Source of the DNA: Sipunculus nudus
Taxonomy: Eukaryota; Annelida; Sipuncula; Golfingiida; Sipunculidae
Length of the DNA: 64,000 nt
Direction of reading: 5' to 3'
NCBI GenBank assembly: GCA_026874595.1
Contig: CM049310.1
Span: 68,638,556-68,702,555, forward strand
The position numbers and the translations under genes were made by a program. The notes under the pieces are model-generated. The model made no database searches and was not told the origin of the DNA. It saw nothing but the letters and a program-made list of their open reading frames with translations. Numbering within the stretch: position 1 is the stretch's first letter; each line of letters begins with the position of its first letter. Positions 48,163-62,145 of the stretch are shown in pieces.

Positions 48163-49904
48163 GTCTGCCCTCTTCAGATAAATATGAAACAACTCTTCAG
48201 ACGAACAAGAAATAACACGGGTCTGCCCTCTTCAGACGAACAAGAAACAACACGGGTTTGACCTCTTCAGACGAACAAAAAACAATATCAGTCTGCCCTC
48301 TTCAGATGAATAAATATCAACACGGGTCTGCCTTCTTCAGACAATCAAGAGAGAACACAGGTCTGCCCTCTTCAGACGAAAAAGCAACACATGGGGGCTG
48401 CCCTTTTTAGACGAAAAGGTAACAACACGTGTCTGCCCACTCCAGACGAACAACAAAAAACAACTCCGGTCTGTCACCTATATAGATGAACAAGAAATAA
48501 CACGGGTCTGCCCTCTTCAGACGAACAAAAAACAACTCGGGTCTGTCATCTTCAGATGAACAACAGCACAAGACTGGTCTGTCATCCTCAGACGAACAAA
48601 AAGGAACAAGGGTCAACCCTCTTCAGACTAAAAAGTAACAACACGGGTCTGTCCTCTTCAGACGAACAAGAAACCACGGATCTGTCCTCTTCAGACGACC
48701 AAGAAATAAAATCGGTCTGCCCTCATCAGACGAACAAGAAATAACACGGGTCTGCCCTCTTCAGACGAACAAGAAACAACACAGGTCTGACCTATTCAGA
48801 CGAACAAAAAACAACATCAGTCTGCCCTCTTCAGATGAATAGGAATCAACACGGGTCTGCCTTCTTCAGACAATCAAGAAATAACACAGGTCTGCCCTCT
48901 TCAGACAAACTAGAAACAACACGGGTCTGCCCTCTTCAGACGAAAAAGTAACAAAACGGGTCTGCCCTCTTCAGACGATCAAGAAAAATCCGGTCTGCAC
49001 CATACAGACGAACAAGAAATAACATGGGTCTGCCCTTTTCAGACGAACTAGAAACAAGATCAGTCTGCCCTCTTTAGATAAATATGAAACAACACGGGTC
49101 TCCCCTCTTCAGACGAACAAGAAGCAACACGGGTTTGCCCTGTTCAGACGAACAAGAAACAACACCGGGCTGCCCTCATCAGACGACCAAGAAATAAAAC
49201 CGATCCGCACTCTTCAAACTAAAAAGTAAGAACACGGCTCTGCCCTCATTAGACGAACAAGAAACAACACGGGACTGCCCTCTTCGAACAAGAAACAACA
49301 AGGGTCTATTTTCTTCAGACGGACAAGAAGGAGCACGGGTCTGTCTTCTTCGGACGAACAAGAAGGAACACGGGTCTGCCTTCTTCAGACGAACAAGAAA
49401 TAACACGGGTCTGCCCTCTTCAAACGAACAAGAAACAACACGGGTTTGACCTCTTCAGACGAACAAAAAACAATATCAGTCTGCCCTCTTCAGATGAATA
49501 AATATCAACACGGGTCTGCCTTCTTCAGACGCAAAAGCAACAACACGGGTCTGCCCTTTTTAGACGAAAAGGTAACAACACGTGTCTGCCCACTCCAGAC
49601 GAACAATAAAAAACAACTCCGGTCTGTCACCTATATAGATGAACAAGAAACAACACGGGTCTGCCCTCTTCAGACGAACAAAAAACAACTCGGGTCTGTC
49701 ATCTTCAGATGAACAACAGCACAAGACTGGTCTGTCATCCTCAGACGAACAATAAGGAACAAGGGTCAACCCTCTTCAGACTAAAAAGTAACAACACGGG
49801 TCTGTCCTCTTCAGACGAACAAGAAACCACGGATCTGTCCTCTTCAGACGACCAAGAAATAAAATCGGTCTGCCCTCATCAGACGAACAAGAAACAACAC
49901 GGGT

Positions 49905-52900
49905 TTGCCCTCTTCAGACGAAAAAGCAACAACATGTGTCTGCAGTCTTCAGATGATCAAGAAACAACGCGAGTCTGCCCTCTTCAGACGAACAAGAAAT
50001 ACCACGGGTCTGGCCTTTTCAGACGAAAAAGAAAAAATACGGGTCTGCCCACTTAAGACAAAAAAAAAGAAACAACACGGGTCTGTCCTCTTTAGGCAAA
50101 AAAAAGGAGAAAAAACACGGGTTTGCCTTCTTCAAACGAACAAGAAACAACACGGGTCTGCCCTCTTCAGACTATAAAGTAACAACACGGGTCTGTCCTC
50201 TTCAGACGAAAAAGTAACAACACGCGTCTTTCGGGTCTAGCCTCTTCAGACGAAAACGTAAGAAACAACACGGGTCTGCCTTCTTTAGACAAAAAAACAC
50301 GGGTCTGCCTTCTTCAAAAGAACAAGAAACAACACTGGTCTGCCTTCTTCAAACGAACAAGAAACAACACTGGTCTGCCCTCTTCAGACTAACTAGAATC
50401 AACACGGGTCTGCCCTCTTCAGACGAAAAAGCAACAATACGTGTCTGCCGTCTTCAGACGAAAAAGTAACAACACGTGTCTGCCCTCATCAGACGATCAA
50501 GAAACAACACGGGTCTGCCCTCTTCAGGCGAACAAGAAACAACACGGTTCTACCCTCTTCAAACGAACAAGAAACCACACGGCTCTGTCCTCTTCAGACT
50601 AAAAAGTACCAACACGGGTCTGTCCTCTTCAGACGAACAAGAAACAACACGGTTCTGCCCTGTTCAGACGAACAAGAAACAATACGGGTCTGTCCTCTTC
50701 AGACGAACAAGAAACCATGGGTCTGCCCACTTCAGACGAATAAGAAACAACACGGTTCTGCCCTCTTCGGACGTACAAGAAACAACACGGGTCTGCCCTC
50801 TTCAGACGAAAAAGCAACATCACGTGTCTGCCGTCTTCAAACGAAAAAGTAACATCACGTGTCTGCCCTCATCAGACGAACAAGAAACAAACGGGTCTGC
50901 CCTCATCAGACGAACAATAAAAAAAACCGGCCTGCACTCTTCATGCAAAAAAAGTAAGATCACGGCTCTTCACTCATCAGACGAACAAGAAACAACACGG
51001 GTCTGCCCTCTTCAGACGATAAAAAAAAACCGGTCTGCCCTCATCAGACGAACTTAAACCAACACGGATCTGCCCTCTTCAGACTAACTAGAAACAACAC
51101 AGGTCTTCCCTCTTCAGACAATCAAGCAAAAAAACCGGTCTGCACCATACAGACGAACAAGAAATAACATGGGTCCGCCCTTTTCAGACTAACTAGAATC
51201 AACACTGGTCTGCCTTCTTCAAACGAACAAGAAACAACACTGGTCTGCCCTCTTCAGACTAACTAGAATCAACAAGGGTCTGCCCTCTTCATACGAAAAG
51301 CAACAATACGTGTCTGCCGTCTTCTGACGAAAAAGTAACAACACGTGTCTGCCCTCATCAGACGATCAAGAAACAACACGGGTCTGCCCTCTTCAGGCGA
51401 ACAAGAAACAACACGGGTCTACCCTCTTCAGACGAACAAGAAACCACACGGCTCTGTCCTCTTCAGACTAAAAAGTAACAACACGGGTCTGTCCTCTTCA
51501 GACGAACAAGAAACAACACGTGTCTGCCCTGTTCAGACGAACAAGAAACAACACGGGTCTGTCCTCTTCAGACGAGCAAGAAACCATGGGTCTGCCCTCT
51601 TCAGACGAACAAGAAACAACACGGTTCTGCCCTCTTCAGACGAACATAAAACAATATCAGTCTGCCCTCTTCAGATGAATAAATATCAACACGGGTCTGC
51701 CTTCTTCAGACAATCAAGAAAGAACACAGGTCTGCCCTCTTCAGACGAAAAAGCAACAACACGGGTCTGCCCTTTTTAGACGAAAAGGCAACAACACGTG
51801 TCTGCCCACTCCAGACGAACAATAAAAAACAACTCCGGTCTGTCACCTATATAGATGAACAAGAAACAACACGGGTTTGCCCTCTTCAGACGAAAAAGCA
51901 ACAACATGTGTCTGCAGTCTTCAGATGATCAAGAAACAACGCGAGTCTGCCCTCTTCAGACGAACAAGAAATACCACGGGTCTGGCCTTTTCAGACGAAA
52001 AAGAAAAAATACGGGTCTGCCCACTTAAGACAAAAAAAAGAAACAACACGGGTCTGTCCTCTTTAGGCAAAAAAAAAGGAGAAAAAACACGGGTTTGCCT
52101 TCTTCAAACGAACAAGAAACAACACGGGTCTGCCCTCTTCAGACTATAAAGTAACAACACGGGTCTGTCCTCTTCAGACGAAAAAGTAACAACACGCGTC
52201 TCTCGGGTCTAGCCTCTTCAGACGAAAACGTAAGAAACAACACGGGTCTGCCTTCTTTAGACAAAAAAACACGGGTCTGCCTTCTTCAAAAGAACAAGAA
52301 ACAACACTGGTCTGCCTTCTTCAAACGAACAAGAAACAACACTGGTCTGCCCTCTTCAGACTAACTAGAATCAACACGGGTCTGCCCTCTTCAGACGAAA
52401 AAGCAACAATACGTGTCTGCCGTCTTCAGACGAAAAAGTAACAACACGTGTCTGCCCTCATCAGACGATCAAGAAACAACACGGGTCTGCCCTCTTCAGG
52501 CGAACAAGAAACAACACGGTTCTACCCTCTTCAAACGAACAAGAAACCACACGGCTCTGTCCTCTTCAGACTAAAAAGTACCAACACGGGTCTGTCCTCT
52601 TCAGACGAACAAGAAACAACACGGTTCTGCCCTGTTCAGACGAACAAGAAACAATACGGGTCTGTCCTCTTCAGACGAACAAGAAACCATGGGTCTGCCC
52701 ACTTCAGACGAACAAGAAACAACACGGTTCTGCCCTCTTCGGACGTACAAGAAACAACACGGGTCTGCCCTCTTCAGACGAAAAAGCAACATCACGTGTC
52801 TGCCGTCTTCAAACGAAAAAGTAACATCACGTGTCTGCCCTCATCAGACGAACAAGAAACAAACGGGTCTGCCCTCATCAGACGAACAATAAAAAAAACC

Positions 52901-54660
52901 GGCCTGCACTCTTCATGCAAAAAAAGTAAGATCACGGCTCTTCACTCATCAGACGAACAAGAAACAACACGGGTCTGCCCTCTTCAGACGATAAAAAAAA
53001 ACCGGTCTGCCCTCATCAGACGAACTTAAACCAACACGGATCTGCCCTCTTCAGACTAACTAGAAACAACACATGTCTTCCCTCTTCAGACAATCAAGCA
53101 AAAAAACCGGTCTGCACCATACAGACGAACAAGAAATAACATGGGTCCGCCCTTTTCAGACTAACTAGAATCAACACTGGTCTGCCTTCTTCAAACGAAC
53201 AAGAAACAACACTGGTCTGCCCTCTTCAGACTAACTAGAATCAACAAGGGTCTGCCCTCTTCAGACGAAAAGCAACAATACGTGTCTGCCGTCTTCTGAC
53301 GAAAAAGTAACAACACGTGTCTGCCCTCATCAGACGATCAAGAAACAACACGGGTCTGCCCTCTTCAGGCGAACAAGAAACAACACGGGTCTACCCTCTT
53401 CAGACGAACAAGAAACCACACGGCTCTGTCCTCTTCAGACTAAAAAGTAACAACACGGGTCTGTCCTCTTCAGACGAACAAGAAACAACACGTGTCTGCC
53501 CTGTTCAGACGAACAAGAAACAACACGGGTCTGTCCTCTTCAGACGAGCAAGAAACCATGGGTCTGCCCTCTTCAGACGAACAAGAAACAACACGGTTCT
53601 GCCCTCTTCAGACGAACATAAAACAATATCAGTCTGCCCTCTTCAGATGAATAAATATCAACACGGGTCTGCCTTCTTCAGACAATCAAGAAAGAACACA
53701 GGTCTGCCCTCTTCAGACGAAAAAGCAACAACACGGGTCTGCCCTTTTTAGACGAAAAGGCAACAACACGTGTCTGCCCACTCCAGACGAACAATAAAAA
53801 ACAACTCCGGTCTGTCACCTATATAGATGAACAAGAAACAACACGGGTCTGCCCTCTTCAGACGAACAAAAAACAACTCGGGTCTGTCATCTTCAGATGA
53901 ACAACAGCACAAGACTGGTCTGTCATCCTCAGACGAACAATAAGGAACAAGGGTCAACCCTCTTCAGACTAAAAAGTAACAACACGGGTCTGTCCTCTTC
54001 AGACGAACAAGAAACCACGGATCTGTCCTCTTCAGACGACCAAGAAATAAAATCGGTCTGCCCTCATCAGACGAACAAGAAACAACACGGGTTTGCCCTC
54101 TTCAGACGAAAAAGCAACAACATGTGTCTGCAGTCTTCAGATGATCAAGAAACAACGCGAATCTGCCCTCTTCAGACGAACAAGAAATACCACGGGTCTG
54201 GCCTTTTCAGACGAAAAAGAAAAAATACGGGTCTGCCCACTTAAGACAAAAAAAAAAAGAAGCAACACGGGTCTGTCCTCTTTAGGCAAAAAAAGGAGAA
54301 AAAACACGGGTTTGCCTTCTTCAAACGAACAAGAAACAACACGGGTCTGCCCTCTTCAGACTATAAAGTAACAACACGGGTCTGTCCTCTTCAGACGAAA
54401 AAGTAACAACACGCGTCTTTTGGGTCTAGCCTCTTCAGGCGAAAACGTAAGAAACAACACGGGTCTGCCTTCTTTGGACAAAAAAAACACGGGTCTGCCT
54501 TCTTCAAAAGAACAAGAAACAACACTGGTCTGCCTTCTTCAAACGAACAAGAAACAACACTGGTCTGCCCTCTTCAGACTAACTAGAATCAACACGGGTC
54601 TGCCCTCTTCAGACGAAAAAGCAACAATACGTGTCTGCCGTCTTCAGACGAAAAAGTAAC
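49905..54660 (+). repeat. 1,972-bp higher-order repeat with a 7-unit deletion at one junction
   Basis: Landmarks repeat at 1,972 bp: 49905/51877, 50476/52448 and 51345/53317. The next copy of the first landmark is at 54093, 2,216 bp further on. The extra 244 bp is about seven 35-bp units, which are also present before 49905. This points to deletion of seven units at the 51877 junction. Confidence 0.8.
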
Positions 54661-56253
54661 AACACGTGTCTGCCCTCTTCAGACGATCAAGAAACAACAG
54701 GGGTCTGCCCTCTTCAGGCGAACAAGAAACAACACGGGTCTACCCTCTTCAGACGAACAAGAAACCACACGGCTCTGTCCTCTTCAGACTAAAAAGTAAC
54801 AACACGGGTCTGTCCTCTTCAGACGAACAAGAAACAACACGGTTCTGCCCTGTTCAGACGAACAAGAAACAACACGGGTCTGTCCTCTTCAGACGATCAA
54901 GAAACCATGGGTCTGCCCTCTTCAGACGAACAAGAAACAACACGGTTCTGCCCTCTTCGGACGTACAAGAAACAACACGGGTCTGCCCTCTTCAGACGAA
55001 AAAGCAACATCACGTGTCTGCCGTCTTCAGACGAAAAAGTAAAATCACGTGTCGGCCCTCATAAGACGAACAAGAAACAACACGGGTCTGCCCTCATCAG
55101 ACGAACAATAAAAAAAACCGGTCTGCACTCTTCATGCAAACAAAGTAAGATCACGGCTCTTCACTCATCAGACGAACAAGAAACAACACGGGTCTGCCCT
55201 CTTCAGACGATAAAAAAAACCGGTCTGCCCTCATCAGACGAACTTAAACCAACACGGGTCTGCCCTCTTCAGACTAACTAGAAACAACACAGGTCTTCCC
55301 TCTTCAGACAATCAAGCAAAAAAACCGGTCTGCACCCTACAGACGAACAAGAAATAACATGGGTCCGCCCTTTTCAGACTAACTAGAATCAACACTGGTC
55401 CGCCTTCTTCAAACGAACAAGAAACAACACTGGTCTGCCCTCTTCAGACTAACTAGAATCAACAAGGGTCTGCCCTCTTCAGACGAAAAAGCAACAATAC
55501 GTGTCTGCCGTCTTCAGACGAAAAAGTAACAACACGTGTCTGCCCTCATCAGACGATCAAGAAACAACACGGGTCTGCCCTCTTCAGCCGAACAAGAAAC
55601 AACACGGGTTTACCCTCTTCAGACGAACAAGAAACCACACGACTCTGTCCTCTACAGACTAAAAAGTAACAACACGGGTCTGTCCTCTTCAGACGAACAA
55701 GAAACAACACGGTTCTGCCCTGTTCAGACGAACAAGAAACAACACGGGTCTGCCCTCTTCAGACTAACTAGAAACAACACAGGTCTTCCCTCTTCAGACG
55801 AACAAGAAACAACACGGGTCTGCCCTCTTCAGACTAACTAGAAACAACACAGGTCTTCCCTCTTCAGACAATCAAGCAAAAAAACCGGTCTGCACCCTAC
55901 AGACGAACAAGAAATAACATGGGTCCGCCCTTTTCAGACTAACTAGAATCAACACTGGTCTGCCTTCTTCAAACGAACAAGCAAAAAAACCGGTCTGCAC
56001 CCTACAGACGAACAAGAAATAACATGGGTCCGCCCTTTTCAGACGAACTAGAAACAATATCAGTCTGCCCTCTTCAGATAAATATGAAACAACACGGGTC
56101 TATCAAAAAAATAAAACCGGTCTGCACCCTTCAGACAAAGGAAGTAAGAACATGTGTCTGCCCTCATCAGGCGAACTAAAAACAACACGTGTCTGCCCTC
56201 TTTAGACGAACAAGAAACAACACGGGTCTGCCCTCTTCAGATGAATATAAAAA

Positions 56254-56343
56254 ACACTGGTCCGTTCTCTTCTGCTAAATGTGAATCACTTGGCTGTTTG
56301 GGATAAAAAATTGAGCTGCTGGTCAAAAGATGATATCCGGTCT
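56254..56343 (+). repeat. Captured flank spacer, internal copy 2
   Basis: Same spacer as at 48073, including the GATAAAAAATTGAGCTGCTG variant. It is followed by the same junction into satellite, CTCTTCAGATAAATATGAAA. Confidence 0.9.
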
Positions 56344-58871
56344 AGTCTGCCCTCTTCAGATAAATATGAAACAACTCTTCAGACGAACAAGAAATAACAC
56401 GGGTCTGCCCTCTTCAGACGAACAAGAAACAACACGGGTTTGACCTCTTCAGACGAACAAAAAACAATATCAGTCTGCCCTCTTCAGATGAATAAATATC
56501 AACACGCGTCTGCCTTCTTCAGACAATCAAGAAAGAACACAGGTCTGCCCTCTTCAGACGAAAAAGCAACACATGGGGGCTGCCCTTTTTAGACGAAAAG
56601 GTAACAACACGTGTCTGCCCACTCCAGACGAACAACAAAAAACAACTCCGGTCTGTCACTTATATAGATGAACAAGAAATAACACGGGTCTGCCCTCTTC
56701 AGACGAACAAAAAACAACTCGGGTCTGTCATCTTCAGATGAACAACAGCACAAGACTGGTCTGTCATCCTCAGACGAACAATAAGGAACAAGGGTCAACC
56801 CTCTTCAGACTAAAAAGTAACAACACGGGTCTGTCCTCTTCAGACGAACAAGAAACCACGGATCTGTCCTCTTCAGACGACCAAGAAATAAAATCGGTTT
56901 GCCCTCATCAGACGAACAAGAAACAACACGGGTTTTCCCTCTTCAGACGAAAAAGCAACAACATGTGTCTGCAGTCTTCAGATGATCAAGAAACAACGCG
57001 AGTCTGCCCTCTTCAGACGAACAAGAAATACCACGGGTCTGGCCTTTTCAGACGAAAAGAAAAAAAACCAGTCTGCCCACTTAAGACAAAAAAAAGAAAC
57101 AACACGGGTCTGTCCTCTTTAGGCAAAAAAAAGAGAAAAAACACGGGTTTGCCTTCTTCAAACGAACAAGAAACAACACGGGTCTGCCCTCTTCAGACTA
57201 GCTAGAATCAACAAGGGTCTCCCCTCTTCAGACGAAAAAGCAACAATACGTGTCTCCCGTCTTCAGACGAAAAAGTAACATAACGTGTCTGCCCTCATCA
57301 GACGATCAAGAAACAACACCGGTCAGTCCTCTTCAGGCGAACAAGAAACAACACGGGTCTACCCTCTTCAGACGAACAAGAAACCACACGGCTCTGTCCT
57401 CTTCAGACTAAAAAGTAACAACACGGGTCTGTCCTCTTCAGACGAACAAGAAACAACACGGTTCTGCCCTGTTCAGACGAACAAGAAACAACACGGGTCT
57501 GTCCTCTTCAGACGATCAAGAAACCATGGGTCTGCCCTCTTCAGACGAACAAGAAACAACACGGTTCTGCCCTCTTCGGACGTACAAGAAACAACACGGG
57601 TCTGCCCTCTTCAGACGAAAAAGCAACATCACGTGTCTGCCGTCTTCAGACGAAAAAGTAAAATCACGTGTCGGCCCTCATAAGACGAACAAGAAACAAC
57701 ACGGGTCTGCCCTCATCAGACGAACAATAAAAAAAACCGGTCTGCACTCTTCATGCAAACAAAGTAAGATCACGGCTCTTCACTCATCAGACGAACAAGA
57801 AACAACACGGGTCTGCCCTCTTCAGACGATAAAAAAAACCGGTCTGCCCTCATCAGACGAACTTAAACCAACACGGGTCTGCCCTCTTCAGACTAACTAG
57901 AAACAACACAGGTCTTCCCTCTTCAGACAATCAAGCAAAAAAACCGGTCTGCACCCTACAGACGAACAAGAAATAACATGGGTCCGCCCTTTTCAGACTA
58001 ACTAGAATCAACACTGGTCCGCCTTCTTCAAACGAACAAGAAACAACACTGGTCTGCCCTCTTCAGACTAACTAGAATCAACAAGGGTCTGCCCTCTTCA
58101 GACGAAAAAGCAACAATACGTGTCTGCCGTCTTCAGACGAAAAAGTAACAACACGTGTCTGCCCTCATCAGACGATCAAGAAACAACACGGGTCTGCCCT
58201 CTTCAGCCGAACAAGAAACAACACGGGTTTACCCTCTTCAGACGAACAAGAAACCACACGACTCTGTCCTCTACAGACTAAAAAGTAACAACACGGGTCT
58301 GTCCTCTTCAGACGAACAAGAAACAACACGGTTCTGCCCTGTTCAGACGAACAAGAAACAACACGGGTCTGTCCTCTTCAGACGATCAAGAAACCATGGG
58401 TCTGCCCTCTTCAGACGAACAAGAAACAACACGAGTCTGCCCTCTTCAGACTAACTAGAAACAACACAGGTCTTCCCTCTTCAGACAATCAAGCAAAAAA
58501 ACCGGTCTGCACCCTACAGACGAACAAGAAATAACATGGGTCCGCCCTTTTCAGACTAACTAGAATCAACACTGGTCTGCCTTCTTCAAACGAACAAGCA
58601 AAAAAACCGGTCTGCACCCTACAGACGAACAAGAAATAACATGGGTCCGCCCTTTTCAGACGAACTAGAAACAATATCAGTCTGCCCTCTTCAGATAAAT
58701 ATGAAACAACACGGGTCTATCAAAAAAATAAAACCGGTCTGCACCCTTCAGACAAAGGAAGTAAGAACATGTGTCTGCCCTCATCAGGCGAACTAAAAAC
58801 AACACGTGTCTGCCCTCTTTAGACGAACAAGAAACAACACGGGTCTGCCCTCTTCAGATGAATATAAAAAA

Positions 58872-58961
58872 CACTGGTCCGTTCTCTTCTGCTAAATGTG
58901 AATCACTTGGCTGTTTGGGATAAAAAATTGAGCTGCTGGTCAAAAGATGATATCCGGTCTA
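58872..58961 (+). repeat. Captured flank spacer, internal copy 3
   Basis: Essentially the same as copy 2, carried by the 2,617-bp tandem duplication. Confidence 0.9.
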
Positions 58962-61900
58962 GTCTGCCCTCTTCAGATAAATATGAAACAACTCTTCAGA
59001 CGAACAAGAAATAACACGGGTCTGCCCTCTTCAGACGAACAAGAAACAACACGGGTTTGACCTCTTCAGACGAACAAAAAACAATATCAGTCTGCCCTCT
59101 TCAGATGAATAAATATCAACACGCGTCTGCCTTCTTCAGACAATCAAGAAAGAACACAGGTCTGCCCTCTTCAGACGAAAAAGCAACACATGGGGGCTGC
59201 CCTTTTTAGACGAAAAGGTAACAACACGTGTCTGCCCACTCCAGACGAACAACAAAAAACAACTCCGGTCTGTCACCTATATAGATGAACAAGAAATAAC
59301 ACGGGTCTGCCCTCTTCAGACGAACAAAAAACAACTCGGGTCTGTCATCTTCAGATGAACAACAGCACAAGACTGGTCTGTCATCCTCAGACGAACAATA
59401 AGGAACAAGGGTCAACCCTCTTCAGACTAAAAAGTAACAACACGGGTCTGTCCTCTTCAGACGAACAAGAAACCACGGATCTGTCCTCTTCAGACGACCA
59501 AGAAATAAAATCGGTTTGCCCTCATCAGACGAACAAGAAACAACACGGGTTTTCCCTCTTCAGACGAAAAAGCAACAACATGTGTCTGCAGTCTTCAGAT
59601 GATCAAGAAACAACGCGAGTCTGCCCTCTTCAGACGAACAAGAAATACCACGGGTCTGGCCTTTTCAGACGAAAAGAAAAAAAACCAGTCTGCCCACTTA
59701 AGACAAAAAAAAGAAACAACACGGGTCTGTCCTCTTTAGGCAAAAAAAAAGAGAAAAAACACGGGTTTGCCTTCTTCAAACGAACAAGAAACAACACGGG
59801 TCTGCCCTCTTCAGACTATAAAGTAACAACACGGGACTGTCCTCTTCAGACGAAAAAGTAACAACACGCGTCTTTCGGGTCTAGCCTCTTCAGACGAAAA
59901 CGTAAGAAACAACACGGGTCTGCCTTCTTCAGACAAAAAAAACACGGGTCTGCCTTCTTCAAAAGAACAAGAAACAACACTGGTCTGCCTTCTTCAAACG
60001 ATCAAGAAACAACACTGGTCTGCCCTCTTCAGACTAACTAGAATCAACACGGGTCTGCCCTCTTCAGACGAAAAAGCAACTATACGTGTCTGCCGTCTTC
60101 AGACGAAAAAGTAACAACACGTGTCTGCCCTCATCAGACGATCAAGAAACAACACGGGTCTGCCCTCTTCAGGCGAACAAGAAACAACACGGGTCTACCC
60201 TCTTCAGACGAACAAGAAACCACACGGCTCTGTCCTCTTCAGACTAAAAGTAACAACATCGGTCTGTCCTCTTCAGACGAACAAGAAACAACACGGTTCT
60301 GTCCTGTTCAGACGAACAAGAAACAACACGGGTCTGTCCTCTTCAGACGAACAAGAAACCATGGGTCTGCCCTCTTCAGACGAACAAGAAACAACACGGT
60401 TCTGCCCTCTTCGGACGTACAAGAAACAACACGGGTCTGCCCTCTTCAGACGAAAAAGCAACATCACGTGTCTGCCGTCTTCAGACGAAAAAGTAACATC
60501 ACGTGTCTGCCCTCATCAGACGAACAAGAAACAACACGGGTCTGCCCTCATCAGACGAACAATAAGAAAAACCGGTCTGCACTCTTCATGCAAAAAAAAG
60601 TAAGATCACGGCTCTTCACTCATCAGACGAACAAGAAACAACACGGGTCTGCCCTCTTCAGACGATAAAAAAAACCGGTCTGCCCTCATCAGACGAACTT
60701 AAACCAACACGGGTCTGCCCTCTTCAGACTAACTAGAAACAACACAGGTCTTCTCTCTTCAGACAATCAAGCAAAAAAAACGGTCTGCACCCTACAGACG
60801 AACAAGAAATAACATGGGTCCGCCCTTTTCAGACTAACTAGAATCAACACTGGTCTGCCTTCTTCAAGCAAACAAGAAACAACACTGGTCTGCCCTCTTC
60901 AGACTAACTAGAATCAACAAGGGTCTGCCCTCTTCAGACGAAAAAGCAACAATACGTGTCTGCCGTCTTCAGACGAAAAAGTAACAACACGTGTCTGCCC
61001 TCATCAGACGATCAAGAAACAACACGGGTCTGCCCTCTTCAGACTAACTAGAATCAACACTGGTCTGCCTTCTTCAAACGATCAAGAAACAACACTGGTC
61101 TGCCCTCTTCAGACTAACTAGAATCAACAAGGGTCTGCCCTCTTCAGACGAAAAAGCAACAATACGTGTCTGCCGTCTTCAGACGAAAAAGTAACAACAC
61201 GTGTCTGCCCTCATCAGACGATCAAGAAACAACACGGGTCTGTCCTCTTCAGGCGAACAAGAAACAACACGGGTCTACCCTCTTCAGACGAACAAGAAAC
61301 CACACGGCTCTGTCCTCTTCAGACTAAAAGTAACAACACGGGTCTGTCCTCTTCAGACGAACAAGAAACAACACGGTTCTGCCCTGTTCAGACGAACAAG
61401 AAACAACACGGTTCTGCCCTCTTCGGACGTACAAGAAACAACACGGGTCTGCCCTCTTCAGACGAAAAAGCAACATCACGTGTCTGCCGTCTTCAGACGA
61501 AAAAGTAACATCACGTGTCGGCACTCATAAGACGAACAAGAAACAACACGGGTCTGCTTTCATCAGACGAACAATAAAAAAAACCGGTCTGCACTCTTCA
61601 TGCAAAAAAAGTAAGATCACGGCTCTTCACTCATCAGACGAACAAGAAACAACACGGGTCTGCCCTCTTCAGACGATAAAAAAACCGGTCTGCCCTCATC
61701 AGACGAACTTAAACCAACACGGGTCTTCCCTCTTCAGACTAACTAGAAACAACACAGGTCTTCCCTCTTCAGACAATCAAGCAAAAAAAACCGGTCTGCA
61801 CCCTACAGACGAACAAGAAATAACATGGGTCCGCCCTTTTCAGACGAACTAGAAACAATATCAGTCTGCCCTCTTCAGATAAATATGAAACAACACGGGT

Positions 61901-62055
61901 CTATCAAAAAAATAAAACCGGTCTGCACCCTTCAGACAAAAGAAGTAAGAACATGTGTCTGCCCTCATCAGGCGAACTAAAAACAACACGTGTCTGCCCT
62001 CTTTAGACGAACAAGAAACAACACGGGTCTGCCCTCTTCAGATGAATATAAAAAA

Positions 62056-62145
62056 CACTGGTCCGTTCTCTTCTGCTAAATGTGAATCACTTGGCTGTTT
62101 GGGATAAAAATTTGAGCTGCTGATCACAAGATGATATCCGGTCCA
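62056..62145 (+). repeat. Captured flank spacer, internal copy 4
   Basis: This copy has AAAAATTTGAGC and GATCACAA, as in the right flank, rather than AAAAAATTGAGC and GGTCAAAA of copies 1-3. It is closest to the flank in both sequence and position. Confidence 0.9.

Larger units (their letters stand above)
54666..59900 (+). repeat. ~2,617-bp higher-order tandem duplication in the satellite
   Basis: Landmarks repeat at 2617-2619 bp: 54666/57285, 55536/58155, 55872/58489, 56589/59206 and 56738/59355. ORFs 54907-55281 and 57526-57900 have the same translation, showing high identity. The captured flank spacer is carried within the block (56254 and 58872). Confidence 0.85.

Noticed and set aside
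31870-61530. Dozens of ORFs of 60-275 codons on both strands as repeat-protein genes
   Set aside because: They follow from a stop-free 35-bp unit. They overlap in several frames and both strands, start at arbitrary ATG or GTG codons and show no frame-specific conservation.
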